NCBI GenBank assembly: GCA_910575275.1
Contig: CAJTEE010000001.1
Span: forward strand, 744,001-808,000
Direction of reading: 5' to 3'
From: Lachnospiraceae bacterium
Lineage (GTDB): Bacteria > Bacillota > Clostridia > Lachnospirales > Lachnospiraceae
DNA: 64,000 bases
Each line of letters opens with the position of its first letter. Position 1 is the first letter of the stretch. This document shows, in pieces, positions 26,378 through 35,375 of the stretch. Position numbers and translations under genes: made by a program. The notes below the pieces were generated by a model. It was not told the origin of the DNA, ran no database searches, and saw only the letters and a program-made list of their open reading frames with translations.

Positions 26378-29300
26378 GTGACACTCCCCACTCATATGAA
26401 TCCATGCCACAGACTCGGAATTGATATTGGTTCCACCACCGTAAAGATCGCCCTGATCGACGACGGCGGCCGGCTTCTCTTTTCGGATTACGCCAGACAT
26501 TATGCCAATATCCAGGAAACACTGGCGCAGCTTTTAAAAAAATGTCGGGAACGATGCGGAGAAATTTCTCTGAAGCCGAGTATTACCGGCTCCGGCGGGC
26601 TCACGCTTTCCGGCCATCTACATATTCCCTTTACCCAGGAGGTCGTGGCCGTAGCCACCGCGCTCCAGGACTACGCGCCCCAGACCGACGTAGCGATCGA
26701 ACTCGGCGGCGAGGACGCAAAGATTATCTATTTTACCGGCGGCATCGACCAGCGCATGAACGGGATCTGCGCCGGAGGCACCGGCTCCTTCATCGACCAG
26801 ATGGCATCTCTTTTGCAGACGGATGCCGCCGGTCTCAACGAATATGCAAAGAATTACAAGGCTGTCTATCCGATCGCGGCCCGCTGCGGTGTGTTCGCCA
26901 AATCGGATATTCAGCCGTTAATTAACGAGGGCGCGACCAGGGAGGATCTGGCGGCGTCTATTTTCCAGGCCGTCGTCAACCAGACGATCAGCGGCCTGGC
27001 CTGCGGCAAGCCCATCCGCGGCAACGTCGCTTTCTTAGGCGGCCCGCTGCACTTTCTCACGGAGCTTAAAGAGGCTTTTATCCGCACTCTCAATTTGAGC
27101 GGGGAGCAGATCATCGCCCCAGCGCACTCCCATCTGTTTGCTGCGGTCGGCGCCGCCATGAACGCAAAGGAGACTCCGGTCCTCTCTCTTGACCGGCTGA
27201 TCTCCGACTTATCCGACGGGATCCGTATGGAATTTGAGGTCAAGCGCATGGAGCCGCTCTTTGAGGACGAGGAGGACTACCGGACCTTCACTGAGCGTCA
27301 CAATCTCCATAAAGTGCGCCGCGGCGATCTCGCCTCCTACTCGGGGAACTGCTTTCTGGGGATCGACGCCGGCTCCACGACGACAAAGGTCGCTCTCGTG
27401 GGCGAGGACGGTTCCCTGCTTTACAGCTTTTATGATAATAACAACGGGAGCCCGCTTGCGACTGCAATCTCCTCGATCAAGGAGATCCGGTCTTTGCTGC
27501 CCAAAACGGCAGTCATCGCCTCATCGTGCTCGACCGGCTACGGAGAATCGCTCTTAAAGGCCGCCTTCCTGCTCGATGAGGGGGAGGTGGAGACGATCTC
27601 TCACTATTATGCAGCCGCATTCTTTAACCCGAATGTCGACTGCATCCTTGACATCGGTGGCCAGGACATGAAATGCATCCGCATCAAGGACGGCGCCGTG
27701 GACAGCGTACAGTTAAACGAGGCCTGCTCCTCGGGCTGCGGCTCCTTCATCGAAACCTTTGCCAAATCCTTAAACTACAGCGTCCAGGATTTCGCCAGGG
27801 AAGCCCTGTTTGCCAAAAACCCGATCGACCTGGGGACCCGCTGCACGGTCTTCATGAATTCCAATGTCAAACAGGCGCAGAAGGAGGGCGCGTCGATCGC
27901 TGATATTTCCTCCGGGTTAGCCTATTCCGTGATCCGCAACGCCCTCTTTAAGGTCATCAAAATCACGACCGCCTCCGATCTCGGAAAAAACGTGGTCGTC
28001 CAGGGCGGCACCTTCTACAACGACGCCGTCTTACGGAGCTTCGAAAAGATCTCGGGCGGAGAGGCCATCCGGCCGGACATCGCCGGCATTATGGGCGCAT
28101 TCGGCGCCGCCCTAATCGCCCGTGAGCGCTATGGGCACAATCCCAAAAAGACGTCGATGCTCTCCCTTGACAAAATCATCGGTCTGACCTACACGACGAC
28201 CATGAGCCGCTGCCGCGGCTGTGTCAACCACTGCGTCCTGACGATCAACCGGTTTGAGGGCGGGCGCCAGTACATCTCCGGCAACCGCTGCGAGCGCGGG
28301 CTGGGCGTCGAGAAAGCCAAGCGCGACATTCCGAATCTGTTTACCTGGAAATACCGCCGTCTGTTCGACTACGAGGCGCTGCCCGCCGATCTGGCCACCC
28401 GCGGGCCCGTGGGACTTCCGCGCGTCTTAAATATGTATGAAAACTATCCGTTTTGGGCCACGTTTTTTAAGGCGCTTAAATTTTCCGTTGTGCTCTCGCC
28501 CCAGTCCACACGCCAGCTTTATGAGCTTGGCATCGAGACGATTCCCAGCGAGTCCGAATGCTACCCGGCTAAGCTCGCCCACGGACACGTCTCCTGGCTC
28601 GTCAAGCGGGGCGTACCGTTTATCTTCTACCCGTGTGTCCCTTACGAGCGAAAAGAAGTTCCGGGAGCCGGCAATCACTACAACTGCCCGATCGTAACCT
28701 CCTACGCCGAAAACATCAAGAACAACATGGAGGAGCTTGAGGAGCATAACATTCGCTTTATGAATCCGTTCCTTCCCTTTACCGACGAACATGCGCTCAC
28801 GAAGCAGCTCGTCATCGAGTTTAAACGCGAATTCCAGATTCCCGAGGCCGAGATCCGGGCCGCCGCAAAGGCAGCGTGGAAGGAACTTGAGAGAGCGCGC
28901 CTTGACGTCCAGAAAAAGGGGGAGGAAACGCTCGCCTATTTGAAGGAGACAGGGAAGCGCGGCATCGTCCTGGCCGGACGGCCGTACCACATTGACCCCG
29001 AAATCAACCATGGCATCGCCGACCTGATCACCTCCTATGGCTTTGCGGTCCTCACGGAGGATTCGGTCTCCCATCTGGCGAAGGTCGAGCGCCCGTTAAT
29101 CGTAACGGATCAGTGGATGTATCACTCCCGGCTATACGCGGCGGCTTTCTTTGTAAAAGAACAGGATAATCTCGACCTAGTACAGTTAAATTCCTTCGGC
29201 TGCGGCCTGGATGCCGTGACGACCGATCAGGTAAGTGATATCCTGACCGGCTCTGGAAAGATCTATACGGTCTTGAAAATAGACGAGGTCAACAACCTTG

Positions 29301-30718
29301 GCGCCGCAAGAATCCGCATCCGTTCGCTGATCTCTGCGCTGCGTGTGCGCGAGGAACGCCGCTACACGCGGACCATCGTCTCCAGTGCCTACAACCGTGT
29401 GGTCTTTACAAAAGACATGCAGAAAAACTACACGCTTCTCTGCCCGCAGATGTCGCCGATCCACTTTGAGCTATTAGAGCCTGCCATCCGCAGCTTTGGC
29501 TATAACCTTGTAATCCTGCAAAACGACGACAAATCGGCCGTGGACACAGGACTCAAATACGTCAACAACGACGCCTGCTACCCGTCTCTGATCGTAATCG
29601 GGCAGCTCATGGATGCGCTCCTATCCGGTCAGTATGACCTGGACCATACAGCCATCATCATGTCGCAGACCGGCGGAGGCTGCCGTGCCTCCAACTACAT
29701 TGGCTTTATCCGCAGGGCGCTCGAAAAGGCCGGAATGCCGCAGGTTCCGGTAATCTCCCTGAACGCCAACGGTATGGAGACAAATCCGGGCTTTACCTAC
29801 TCGGCTCCGATGATCGCAAAGGCGATGCAGGCCATCGTCTATGGCGATGTGTTCATGCGTGTGCTCTATGCTACGAGGCCCTATGAGCGCGACCCAGGCT
29901 CTGCCAACGCGCTGCATGAAAAATGGAAGAAAATCTGCATTAAGGCCCTGTCCTGCCGCTCGCTCGGTATGATGGATTTTACCCGTAATATCCGTGGGAT
30001 CATCCATGATTTTGACGTTCTTCCTAGGCTGTCCGTGAAAAAGCCGAAGGTCGGCATCGTCGGCGAGATCCTTGTAAAGTTTTCTCCGACTGCCAACAAC
30101 CATATCGTCGAGCTTCTGGAAGCCGAAGGGGCTGAGGCGGTCATGCCGGATCTGATGGATTTTCTTTTGTACTGTTTCTATAACAGCAATTTCAAGGCCG
30201 AACATCTGGGAACCAAGCGTTCGATCGCCTATGTGTGCAACATGGGAATCTCCCTTTTGGAGTATCTGCGCAAAGCGGCCCGGATCGCTCTTGAAAAGAG
30301 TGAGCACTTTACGCCGCCGGCCCGGATCAAGACGTTAGCCGTAATGGCCAACGATTTTGTCTCTCTCGGCAACCAGACCGGCGAAGGCTGGTTTTTGACC
30401 GGCGAGATGCTGGAGCTCATAAAAAGCGGCGTCGGCAATATCGTCTGTGTCCAGCCCTTCGGCTGCCTGCCGAACCATATCGTAGGAAAGGGCGTGATCA
30501 AAGAGCTTCGGAAACACTATCCGGGGGCCAATATCATTGCCGTTGACTACGACCCGGGTGCAAGCGAGGTAAACCAGTTGAACCGCATTAAACTCATGCT
30601 GACGACCGCCCAGAAAAATCTCGCCAATGAACCGAACGACGCGGAGCTTTTGGCGGCCGCCACTCAGGAACACTTAAAAACCCTGCAGGCCCGGCAGGTA
30701 CGCGGGCTTCAGGTATGA
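26378..30718 (+). CDS. Giant 2-hydroxyacyl-CoA dehydratase activase-related protein (1446 aa)
   Basis: Two complete BadF/BcrA-type ATPase modules stand in tandem. Module 1 starts [14 protein letters not shown] (about residue 14) with [15 protein letters not shown] (about 127) and [10 protein letters not shown]. Module 2 starts [14 protein letters not shown] (about 327) with [14 protein letters not shown] (about 447) and [10 protein letters not shown]. In each, two Cys match the [4Fe-4S] ligands of HgdC-type activators. Residues about 610 to the end resemble COG3580/3581 (DUF2229/HgdB-like) with CRGCVNHC and [10 protein letters not shown]. The start GTG 26378 is best spaced from AAAGGAGG; ATG 26396 is an alternative. 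Such fusions are widespread in anaerobes. Activators drive ATP-dependent electron transfer, but the target here is unknown because no dehydratase subunits are adjacent. Confidence 0.88.
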   Translation: MTLPTHMNPCHRLGIDIGSTTVKIALIDDGGRLLFSDYARHYANIQETLAQLLKKCRERCGEISLKPSITGSGGLTLSGHLHIPFTQEVVAVATALQDYAPQTDVAIELGGEDAKIIYFTGGIDQRMNGICAGGTGSFIDQMASLLQTDAAGLNEYAKNYKAVYPIAARCGVFAKSDIQPLINEGATREDLAASIFQAVVNQTISGLACGKPIRGNVAFLGGPLHFLTELKEAFIRTLNLSGEQIIAPAHSHLFAAVGAAMNAKETPVLSLDRLISDLSDGIRMEFEVKRMEPLFEDEEDYRTFTERHNLHKVRRGDLASYSGNCFLGIDAGSTTTKVALVGEDGSLLYSFYDNNNGSPLATAISSIKEIRSLLPKTAVIASSCSTGYGESLLKAAFLLDEGEVETISHYYAAAFFNPNVDCILDIGGQDMKCIRIKDGAVDSVQLNEACSSGCGSFIETFAKSLNYSVQDFAREALFAKNPIDLGTRCTVFMNSNVKQAQKEGASIADISSGLAYSVIRNALFKVIKITTASDLGKNVVVQGGTFYNDAVLRSFEKISGGEAIRPDIAGIMGAFGAALIARERYGHNPKKTSMLSLDKIIGLTYTTTMSRCRGCVNHCVLTINRFEGGRQYISGNRCERGLGVEKAKRDIPNLFTWKYRRLFDYEALPADLATRGPVGLPRVLNMYENYPFWATFFKALKFSVVLSPQSTRQLYELGIETIPSESECYPAKLAHGHVSWLVKRGVPFIFYPCVPYERKEVPGAGNHYNCPIVTSYAENIKNNMEELEEHNIRFMNPFLPFTDEHALTKQLVIEFKREFQIPEAEIRAAAKAAWKELERARLDVQKKGEETLAYLKETGKRGIVLAGRPYHIDPEINHGIADLITSYGFAVLTEDSVSHLAKVERPLIVTDQWMYHSRLYAAAFFVKEQDNLDLVQLNSFGCGLDAVTTDQVSDILTGSGKIYTVLKIDEVNNLGAARIRIRSLISALRVREERRYTRTIVSSAYNRVVFTKDMQKNYTLLCPQMSPIHFELLEPAIRSFGYNLVILQNDDKSAVDTGLKYVNNDACYPSLIVIGQLMDALLSGQYDLDHTAIIMSQTGGGCRASNYIGFIRRALEKAGMPQVPVISLNANGMETNPGFTYSAPMIAKAMQAIVYGDVFMRVLYATRPYERDPGSANALHEKWKKICIKALSCRSLGMMDFTRNIRGIIHDFDVLPRLSVKKPKVGIVGEILVKFSPTANNHIVELLEAEGAEAVMPDLMDFLLYCFYNSNFKAEHLGTKRSIAYVCNMGISLLEYLRKAARIALEKSEHFTPPARIKTLAVMANDFVSLGNQTGEGWFLTGEMLELIKSGVGNIVCVQPFGCLPNHIVGKGVIKELRKHYPGANIIAVDYDPGASEVNQLNRIKLMLTTAQKNLANEPNDAELLAAATQEHLKTLQARQVRGLQV

Positions 30719-30728
30719 GGAGCAATTT

Positions 30729-30772
30729 AAAGACCGCAAGCGGTCCGGATTTACCGGAGGCCTGCGGTCTTT
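30729..30772. terminator. Bidirectional terminator between convergent genes
   Basis: AAAGACCGCA / TGCGGTCTTT outer stem with an inner CCGG-attta-CCGG. A T-rich tract follows on the plus strand. It separates the giant activase gene from the hydrogenase gene. Confidence 0.75.
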
Positions 30773-30788
30773 GTCTGTGTTTTTTGTT

Positions 30789-32252
30789 TTATTTCGTGTG
30801 CTCACGGTGCATGGAGAACGAGTCCATATCGTAGTTTTTCAGATTCTCCCATACGCCGCGGTCATCTGCCTTTGCGATCAGGTTATCGCGGTCCTTCTTA
30901 AAGCCTGCTTCCTGTTTTAAATTGCTCGGGCCTCCCACACAGCCGCCCTGGCACATCATTCCCTCGATAAAGTCCTCGGGAAGGCGGCCGACCTTCATGA
31001 GCAGGAGCGCCTTCTTTACCTCCGCAGGTCCGCTGCAGCGGGCTACCTTGATGTCCGTATTCTCTCCTTTTTCCTTCAGGCACTGCAGCACCGCGCCGGT
31101 CACGCCACCGCCGTTTCCAAAGCGCTTTCCGTAGACGCTGGCCTGCTGGCTGTCGTACTCCTCCGGCAAAAGCTCAACCTCCTTGGCACGCATCAGCTCG
31201 ATCGCCTCTCCAAAGGTCAGGACATAGTCCGCGTTCCCCTCAACGCTCTTATCCGCCGCCTCAGCCTTCTTCGCCATACACGGCCCGATGAATACTGTAA
31301 CCGTCTCCGGGTCCTTTGCCTTTAACATTCTGGAGACTGCGCACATCGGGGAGACCGTCGTGGACAGATTGTCGATCAGGGTCGGATAATGCTTTTTAAT
31401 CAGGTTGACAAACGCCGGGCAACAGGAGGTCGTCATCTTTTTACCCTCCTTGTATGCCTCCGCCCATTCCATCGCCTCGTAGGCCGCAGTCATATCGCCG
31501 CCTGCACCGACCTCGACCATATCGGTAAAACCAACCTTTTTGAGGGCAGCCCGCCAGCTTCCCATCGTGATATCCGGGCCAAACTCGCCCTCACCGGCCG
31601 GCGCCACCATCGCGACGACCTTTTTGCCCGCCTTGATGGCTTCAATCACCTGTACAATGTATACCTTTGTTGTAAGTGCACCGAACGGGCAGCTCCGCAC
31701 GCAGGCACCGCACTGGATACACTTCTTTTCATCAATCTGGCAGATACCGGTCTCTAAATCCATCGTGATCGCATCCACCGGGCAGGCGCGCCTGCAGGGA
31801 CGGATTAACTCTGCGATGGCGTTATACGGACAAGCCTGTGAGCACTTTCCACATTCTTTGCATTTCTTTGGATCGATGTGCGCACGGTCGCGGCCGATCG
31901 AAATCGCGCCAAAGGCACAGGCATTCTCACACGCCTTGCCCATACATTTCTGGCAGTTATCGGTAACAACAAAACGGGTAATCGGACATTCCTCGCATGC
32001 AGAAGAAATGATCTGGATTATATTGTCGCTGTGGATATGGCTCGGACATTTTCCCTCTGCAAGACGCACTCTCTGGCGGATAATCTCCCGCTCCTTGTAT
32101 ACACAGCAGCGGAACTGGGCCTTGGGACCCGGGATCAGCTTAAAGGGGATCTCATCCTTTTCTTCATCCAGACGACCCTCAAATGCCATCTGTGCAACCT
32201 CATGCAAGACATTGTACTTGATCTTAAGCAATGCCTCATCATTTGTTCTCAT
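30789..32252 (-). CDS. Monomeric [FeFe] hydrogenase, group-B-like
   Basis: A 487-aa protein starting at ATG 32252 (MRTNDEALLK) after GGTCAGGAGG. Four ferredoxin-like clusters lead (CQKCMGKACENAC, CKECGKCSQAC, CRRACPVDAI, CIQCGACVRSC). The catalytic H-cluster motifs follow: L1 TSCCPAFV, L2 IGPCMAKKAEA and L3 EGMMCQGGCVGGP. The Phe in L1 and the short L3 without GGGQP are typical of group B hydrogenases rather than the classic ferredoxin enzyme. It would use ferredoxin electrons for H2 turnover in the cytoplasm; the physiological direction of this group is uncertain. It has its own promoter. Confidence 0.9.
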   Translation of the reverse strand: MRTNDEALLKIKYNVLHEVAQMAFEGRLDEEKDEIPFKLIPGPKAQFRCCVYKEREIIRQRVRLAEGKCPSHIHSDNIIQIISSACEECPITRFVVTDNCQKCMGKACENACAFGAISIGRDRAHIDPKKCKECGKCSQACPYNAIAELIRPCRRACPVDAITMDLETGICQIDEKKCIQCGACVRSCPFGALTTKVYIVQVIEAIKAGKKVVAMVAPAGEGEFGPDITMGSWRAALKKVGFTDMVEVGAGGDMTAAYEAMEWAEAYKEGKKMTTSCCPAFVNLIKKHYPTLIDNLSTTVSPMCAVSRMLKAKDPETVTVFIGPCMAKKAEAADKSVEGNADYVLTFGEAIELMRAKEVELLPEEYDSQQASVYGKRFGNGGGVTGAVLQCLKEKGENTDIKVARCSGPAEVKKALLLMKVGRLPEDFIEGMMCQGGCVGGPSNLKQEAGFKKDRDNLIAKADDRGVWENLKNYDMDSFSMHREHTK

Positions 32253-32307
32253 GACTTTTCCTCCTGACCTTTCCTGAAACCTGTCTGTTCCTCTTTTTAC
32301 GACCCTA

Positions 32308-32336
32308 ATTATCGCATATCCCGGTTCCGGCTGCAA
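32308..32336 (-). promoter_or_regulatory. Promoter of the hydrogenase gene
   Basis: Minus-strand TTGCAG (32331-32336), 17-nt spacer, GATAAT (32308-32313). Confidence 0.6.
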
Positions 32337-32419
32337 GATTGTTTTTGTTTTTTTTTTAACAATTTTACCGGTTTCCTCTTTATTTTCTTAAGTCTGGTAT
32401 GTTAAGGAAAAAACAGGCT

Positions 32420-32992
32420 CTAAAACCGCAGAAGTCTGGCGTTCAGCAAAGCCGCATCCTCCTCTGTATGAACAGCCAGGACAACGGTACGCCCCTTGGC
32501 GTACTCCTGTATCATACAGGCCGCACGCTGCTTATTTTCCTCGTCGAGGCCCGCGAAGGGCTCGTCTAACAGCAGCAGCTCCGACGGGGCCAGCAGAGCG
32601 CGAAGGAGCGCCACACGCCGTTTCATGCCGCCGGAGCATTCACGGACTTTTTTGGGGAGGGCGGTCTCGGGGAGGAGCCTCCCGGCGACCGCAGTGAGCT
32701 CTGCCCCGGAATAGAGCTTCCCTGTCACGAGGCGGAGATTGGAAAGCACGGAGCTGTTCTCAAGCAGCCTGTCCTCCTGGAACACGGCCGATACCCGCTT
32801 TTCCCCAAGTCCCAGGATCGTGCCTTCATCCAGCTCCTCAAGGCGCATCAAAAGCCGCAGAAACGTTGTCTTTCCGCTTCCCGACGGGGCGGCCAGGCAG
32901 TAAATCCCCCCATCCTCCAGCCGTACATTCACATGGGACAGAACGGTCTCCTTCCCGAATCGTTTTGACACATCTTTCCATTCGATCGCCAT
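32420..32992 (-). CDS. ABC transporter ATPase (NitT/TauT-like importer)
   Basis: A 190-aa ATPase, short for the class (usual 230-260) but complete in motifs. Walker A is APSGSGKTT at about 35-43, the Q-loop lies in VFQEDRLLENSSVLSNL, the signature is CSGGMKRRVAL, Walker B is ELLLLDEPFAGLD, and the switch His is in LAVHTEEDA. EDRLL in the Q-loop is typical of nitrate/taurine/HMP-type importers. It follows the permease by 6 nt and ends the operon. The truncated C-terminus lacks any regulatory domain. Confidence 0.88.
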   Translation of the reverse strand: MAIEWKDVSKRFGKETVLSHVNVRLEDGGIYCLAAPSGSGKTTFLRLLMRLEELDEGTILGLGEKRVSAVFQEDRLLENSSVLSNLRLVTGKLYSGAELTAVAGRLLPETALPKKVRECSGGMKRRVALLRALLAPSELLLLDEPFAGLDEENKQRAACMIQEYAKGRTVVLAVHTEEDAALLNARLLRF

Positions 32993-32998
32993 ATTCTC

Positions 32999-33724
32999 TC
33001 ATCTCTCCGCCATACATTCCCTTAAAATAAGAAGAAACACCTTCTCAAACATCGCACTGACCAGGATAATCGTAAGTGTCCACGCAAACAGCTCCGCAGT
33101 GCTTAAGTAGATTTTCGCCGTATAAAGCCCTTCGCCGATCGAACCGGAAGGAACCCCGATGACTTCTGCGGCGATCCCCGACTTAAAGCCCATCCCGAGC
33201 GCCGTCCGGCAGGCGGATACCAGATACGGGCCCAGGGCCGGACGGTACAGATACAGAGCCCTTTTCCAGGCCGGAAGCCGAAATACCCGCGCCATCTCAA
33301 GGAGCTTTGGATCCGCGCCGGCAAGCCCCGACTCCGTAGTCACATGGATGATCGGGTACACCACCAGAAACGAGACGAACATGGACAGATTTTCAGAGCC
33401 CGTCCAGATCAGCGCCAAAATCACAAACGACGCTACCGGGATCGACTTCATGAGCCGGACCGGCAGCGCCAGAAGCTCGCCGACAAACGGCTTTATGAAG
33501 GCCAGTGAGCCGGTCAAAAGCCCGGCGCAAAACGCGAGACAGACGCCAAACCCGATCCGCAGGACGGAAAAACCCACGGCATTCCAAAACGCCCGGTTTA
33601 CGAGCTGTCCTGCAAATGCCAGGAGCGTATCGGCCGGCCCCACAAGCAAAAGCCGGTTGTGGACGAGTATGGTGGCCGCCTGCCAGACAAGCAGCCAGAA
33701 CGCAAGGATCGCCGGTTTCTTCAT
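32999..33724 (-). CDS. ABC transporter permease (NitT/TauT-like)
   Basis: A 241-aa membrane protein with six hydrophobic segments. The EAA-like loop is KLLEMARVFRLPAWKRALYLYRP, followed by GMGFKSGIAAEVIGVPSGSIGEGLY, the signature region of sulfonate/nitrate/HMP permeases. It sits between the binding-protein and ATPase genes with gaps of 21 and 6 nt. The substrate cannot be read from sequence. Confidence 0.88.
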   Translation of the reverse strand: MKKPAILAFWLLVWQAATILVHNRLLLVGPADTLLAFAGQLVNRAFWNAVGFSVLRIGFGVCLAFCAGLLTGSLAFIKPFVGELLALPVRLMKSIPVASFVILALIWTGSENLSMFVSFLVVYPIIHVTTESGLAGADPKLLEMARVFRLPAWKRALYLYRPALGPYLVSACRTALGMGFKSGIAAEVIGVPSGSIGEGLYTAKIYLSTAELFAWTLTIILVSAMFEKVFLLILRECMAER

Positions 33725-33745
33725 AAACGCCGCACACTCCTTCGA

Positions 33746-34864
33746 TTACGGAATATAGTAAAAGCTGTCTTCGGGAAGCGCCCCGCCGACCGAAGCCGGA
33801 TTCTGTTCAAACAGAATCTTCAGATAGCCCGAAAGGGCCTCCTTCATCTCCTCCCCCGTGATGCAGGTGATGTTGCAGTAGGGCAGGGCTTTCTTTGCAA
33901 GCGGTGCCTTGGCGACGATCCCCGCCTTTGCAATCCATTCGGCTGCCGTATCCGCATCCTTTTTGGTAAATTCCGCAGACTGCTGGTGTTCGTCAAGGAA
34001 GGTCTTTACAAGCTCCTCATGCCCGGCGAGGAATTCCGTGTTTACGATCGTCACACCGGTAACGAGGCGGCTTTTCCCCCCCTCATCCTGAAGCGCATCC
34101 CATTCCTTTGTCAGATCCAGGATAATAGAGAGCGTATCGTTCTGCGCGAGAGCAGCCGTCACAAAAGGCTGCGGCAGAAGGCCGATGGCAGCCGGATCCT
34201 CGGCGAGGAGCGCTGCGACCTCCGCGGCCTCCGACTTAAATTCCAGCGTTACATCCGTCTCGGAAAGGCCGGCTGCAGAGAGCAGATAGCGCAGCGTATA
34301 TTCCGGCGTCGTCCCCTTGCCCGGGAGATAGACCGTCTTGCCCTTCAGCTCGTCGACGGAGGTGACAAAAGAATCAGCGGATACCAGGTAGAGAACCCCC
34401 AACGTATTGATGTCGATGACCGTCACGCCGCCGTCGGTCTTATTGAAAAGGACACTGGCAACATTCGCGGGAAGGAGGGCAATGTCCACCTTGTCCCCTG
34501 CGATCATGGCGGTCAGCTCGTCGGCGGCCGTAACCATCGTAAATTCGTAGTGGTTTTGGGAAGCGCCCTTTTCTGCGTCATCCATCAGCTTGACAAGCCC
34601 CATGGTCGTCGGGCCCTTGAGCCCGCCTACGCGGATAACTGTGTCGTCCCTGCCCGTCTGGCCGGACGCGGTGCTTGGGGCGTCTGCCTGCGCTTTTGCC
34701 TCTGCGGCCGTGTCCGCGGTTTGTGCCTCACTTGTCCGGGGCGCCGTCATCTGTGCTTCTGTCGTCTGCGCCTTGGCGGTCTCGGCCGTCTGCCCCTGGC
34801 CACAGCCTGAAAGAAGCGCCGCCCCGATGAAAGCCGCTAAAAGCATACGAAATCTTTTTTTCAT
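33746..34864 (-). CDS. ABC substrate-binding lipoprotein linked to TM1266 regulator
   Basis: A 372-aa lipoprotein starting at ATG 34864 (MKKRFRMLLAAF) after CCAGGAGGG. The lipobox is LLSGC (Cys at about 20), then an Ala/Thr/Gln-rich linker (about 25-65) and a NitT/TauT-like binding domain (VGGLKGPTTMGLVKLMDD, LPGKGTTPEYTLRYLL, FLAGHEELVKTFLDEHQQS). The GxxGPTTMG start is shared with proteins annotated beside iron-only hydrogenase genes. The ligand is unknown. Its start is 4 nt past the TM1266-like gene, so the four genes form one unit. Confidence 0.88.
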   Translation of the reverse strand: MKKRFRMLLAAFIGAALLSGCGQGQTAETAKAQTTEAQMTAPRTSEAQTADTAAEAKAQADAPSTASGQTGRDDTVIRVGGLKGPTTMGLVKLMDDAEKGASQNHYEFTMVTAADELTAMIAGDKVDIALLPANVASVLFNKTDGGVTVIDINTLGVLYLVSADSFVTSVDELKGKTVYLPGKGTTPEYTLRYLLSAAGLSETDVTLEFKSEAAEVAALLAEDPAAIGLLPQPFVTAALAQNDTLSIILDLTKEWDALQDEGGKSRLVTGVTIVNTEFLAGHEELVKTFLDEHQQSAEFTKKDADTAAEWIAKAGIVAKAPLAKKALPYCNITCITGEEMKEALSGYLKILFEQNPASVGGALPEDSFYYIP

Positions 34865-34868
34865 AATC

Positions 34869-35117
34869 TTAATCCCTCCTGGAATAAATGGTTTTCGTGC
34901 CGACGCCGTCAAGCATCCCGAGCTTCCCGGAGAGGCTGCTTATTTTGTCCATGGGCGCGTCCAGGACGACGCTGATAATGGAGATGCCTTTTTCCCGGTA
35001 CGGGACACCCATACGCCCGATGATCCAGGGGCTGTACGCATGCAAAAGCGCATTCAGCTTCTCCACCGAATCCGGATTTTCCACCATAATGCCGATTAAA
35101 GCGACCCTTGTCTCCAT
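34869..35117 (-). CDS. TM1266-family iron-only hydrogenase system regulator
   Basis: An 82-aa ACT-like protein starting at ATG 35117 (METRVALIGI) after ACAGGAAAGGAAC. The family pattern is clear: VALIGIMVENPDSVEKLNALLH, SPWIIGRMGVPYREKGISIISVVLDAP and SSLSGKLGMLDGVGTKTIYS. These small proteins occur next to [FeFe]-hydrogenase maturation and structural genes and resemble the NikR C-terminal (ligand-binding) fold without a DNA-binding domain. Here it leads an ABC importer operon just upstream of a hydrogenase gene. Its leader carries an internal terminator. Confidence 0.85.
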   Translation of the reverse strand: METRVALIGIMVENPDSVEKLNALLHAYSPWIIGRMGVPYREKGISIISVVLDAPMDKISSLSGKLGMLDGVGTKTIYSRRD

Positions 35118-35140
35118 ACCGCGTTCCTTTCCTGTTTCCA

Positions 35141-35214
35141 ATAAAAAAGTGCGCATCCCGACCCGTCAGGGCCTTTTTGTCTTATAGGAAATTTCGGAGG
35201 AATTTCCTATAAGC
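35141..35214 (-). repeat. Second copy of shared leader element plus palindrome
   Basis: It contains the GGCCC..GGGTC hairpin, GGATGCGCAC and T6, as in the metN leader (8934-8987). Adjoining this is a long palindrome, CTTATAGGAAATT / AATTTCCTATAAG (35181-35213). It lies between the terminator and the TM1266-like gene's ribosome site. Confidence 0.6.
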
Positions 35215-35216
35215 TC

Positions 35217-35250
35217 AAAAAACCGGTACGCACACGAAGGAGCGTACCGG
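35217..35250 (-). terminator. Intrinsic terminator inside the TM1266/ABC leader
   Basis: Minus-strand CCGGTACGC-tccttcgtgt-GCGTACCGG followed by T6 (35217-35222). It stands about 90 nt after the predicted transcription start and 100 nt before the first gene, so it can act as an attenuator. Confidence 0.75.
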
Positions 35251-35336
35251 CCCTGTTTTTAAATCTTGCCCGTACAAAATCTCTTTCGCCTTCTCCCGCA
35301 GAAAGCAGGTCCTGCCCTTTGGGGTTAGCACGAATA
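35251..35336 (-). ncRNA. Candidate cis-regulatory RNA (unassigned riboswitch-like leader)
   Basis: This is the untranslated stretch between a consensus promoter and an intrinsic terminator ahead of TM1266/ABC genes. It is purine-rich, with segments such as AACCCCAAAGGGCAGGACC and GCGGGAGAAGGCGAAAGAG that could fold. GTACGGGC near its 3' side partly complements the terminator's 5' arm. I could not match it to the TPP, SAM, ykkC, THF, cobalamin, ZTP or FMN consensus. A 62-codon frame crosses it but has no ribosome site. Confidence 0.4.
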
Positions 35337-35342
35337 ACATCT

Positions 35343-35371
35343 ATCATAGCACGGGAAGCGGCTGCTGTCAA
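35343..35371 (-). promoter_or_regulatory. Consensus promoter of the TM1266/ABC operon
   Basis: Minus-strand TTGACA (35366-35371), 17-nt spacer, TATGAT (35343-35348), starting 4 nt past the esterase stop codon. Confidence 0.8.
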
Positions 35372-35375
35372 ACCC

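Noticed and set aside
28427-29074. 215-codon minus-strand frame inside the giant activase gene
   Set aside because: It is an antisense shadow of a long, well-conserved reading frame, with no independent start signals.
35117-35336. TPP or ykkC riboswitch before the TM1266/ABC genes
   Set aside because: Neither CTGAGA...ACCTGATCTGG nor the ykkC ACGR/GGGA core is present.
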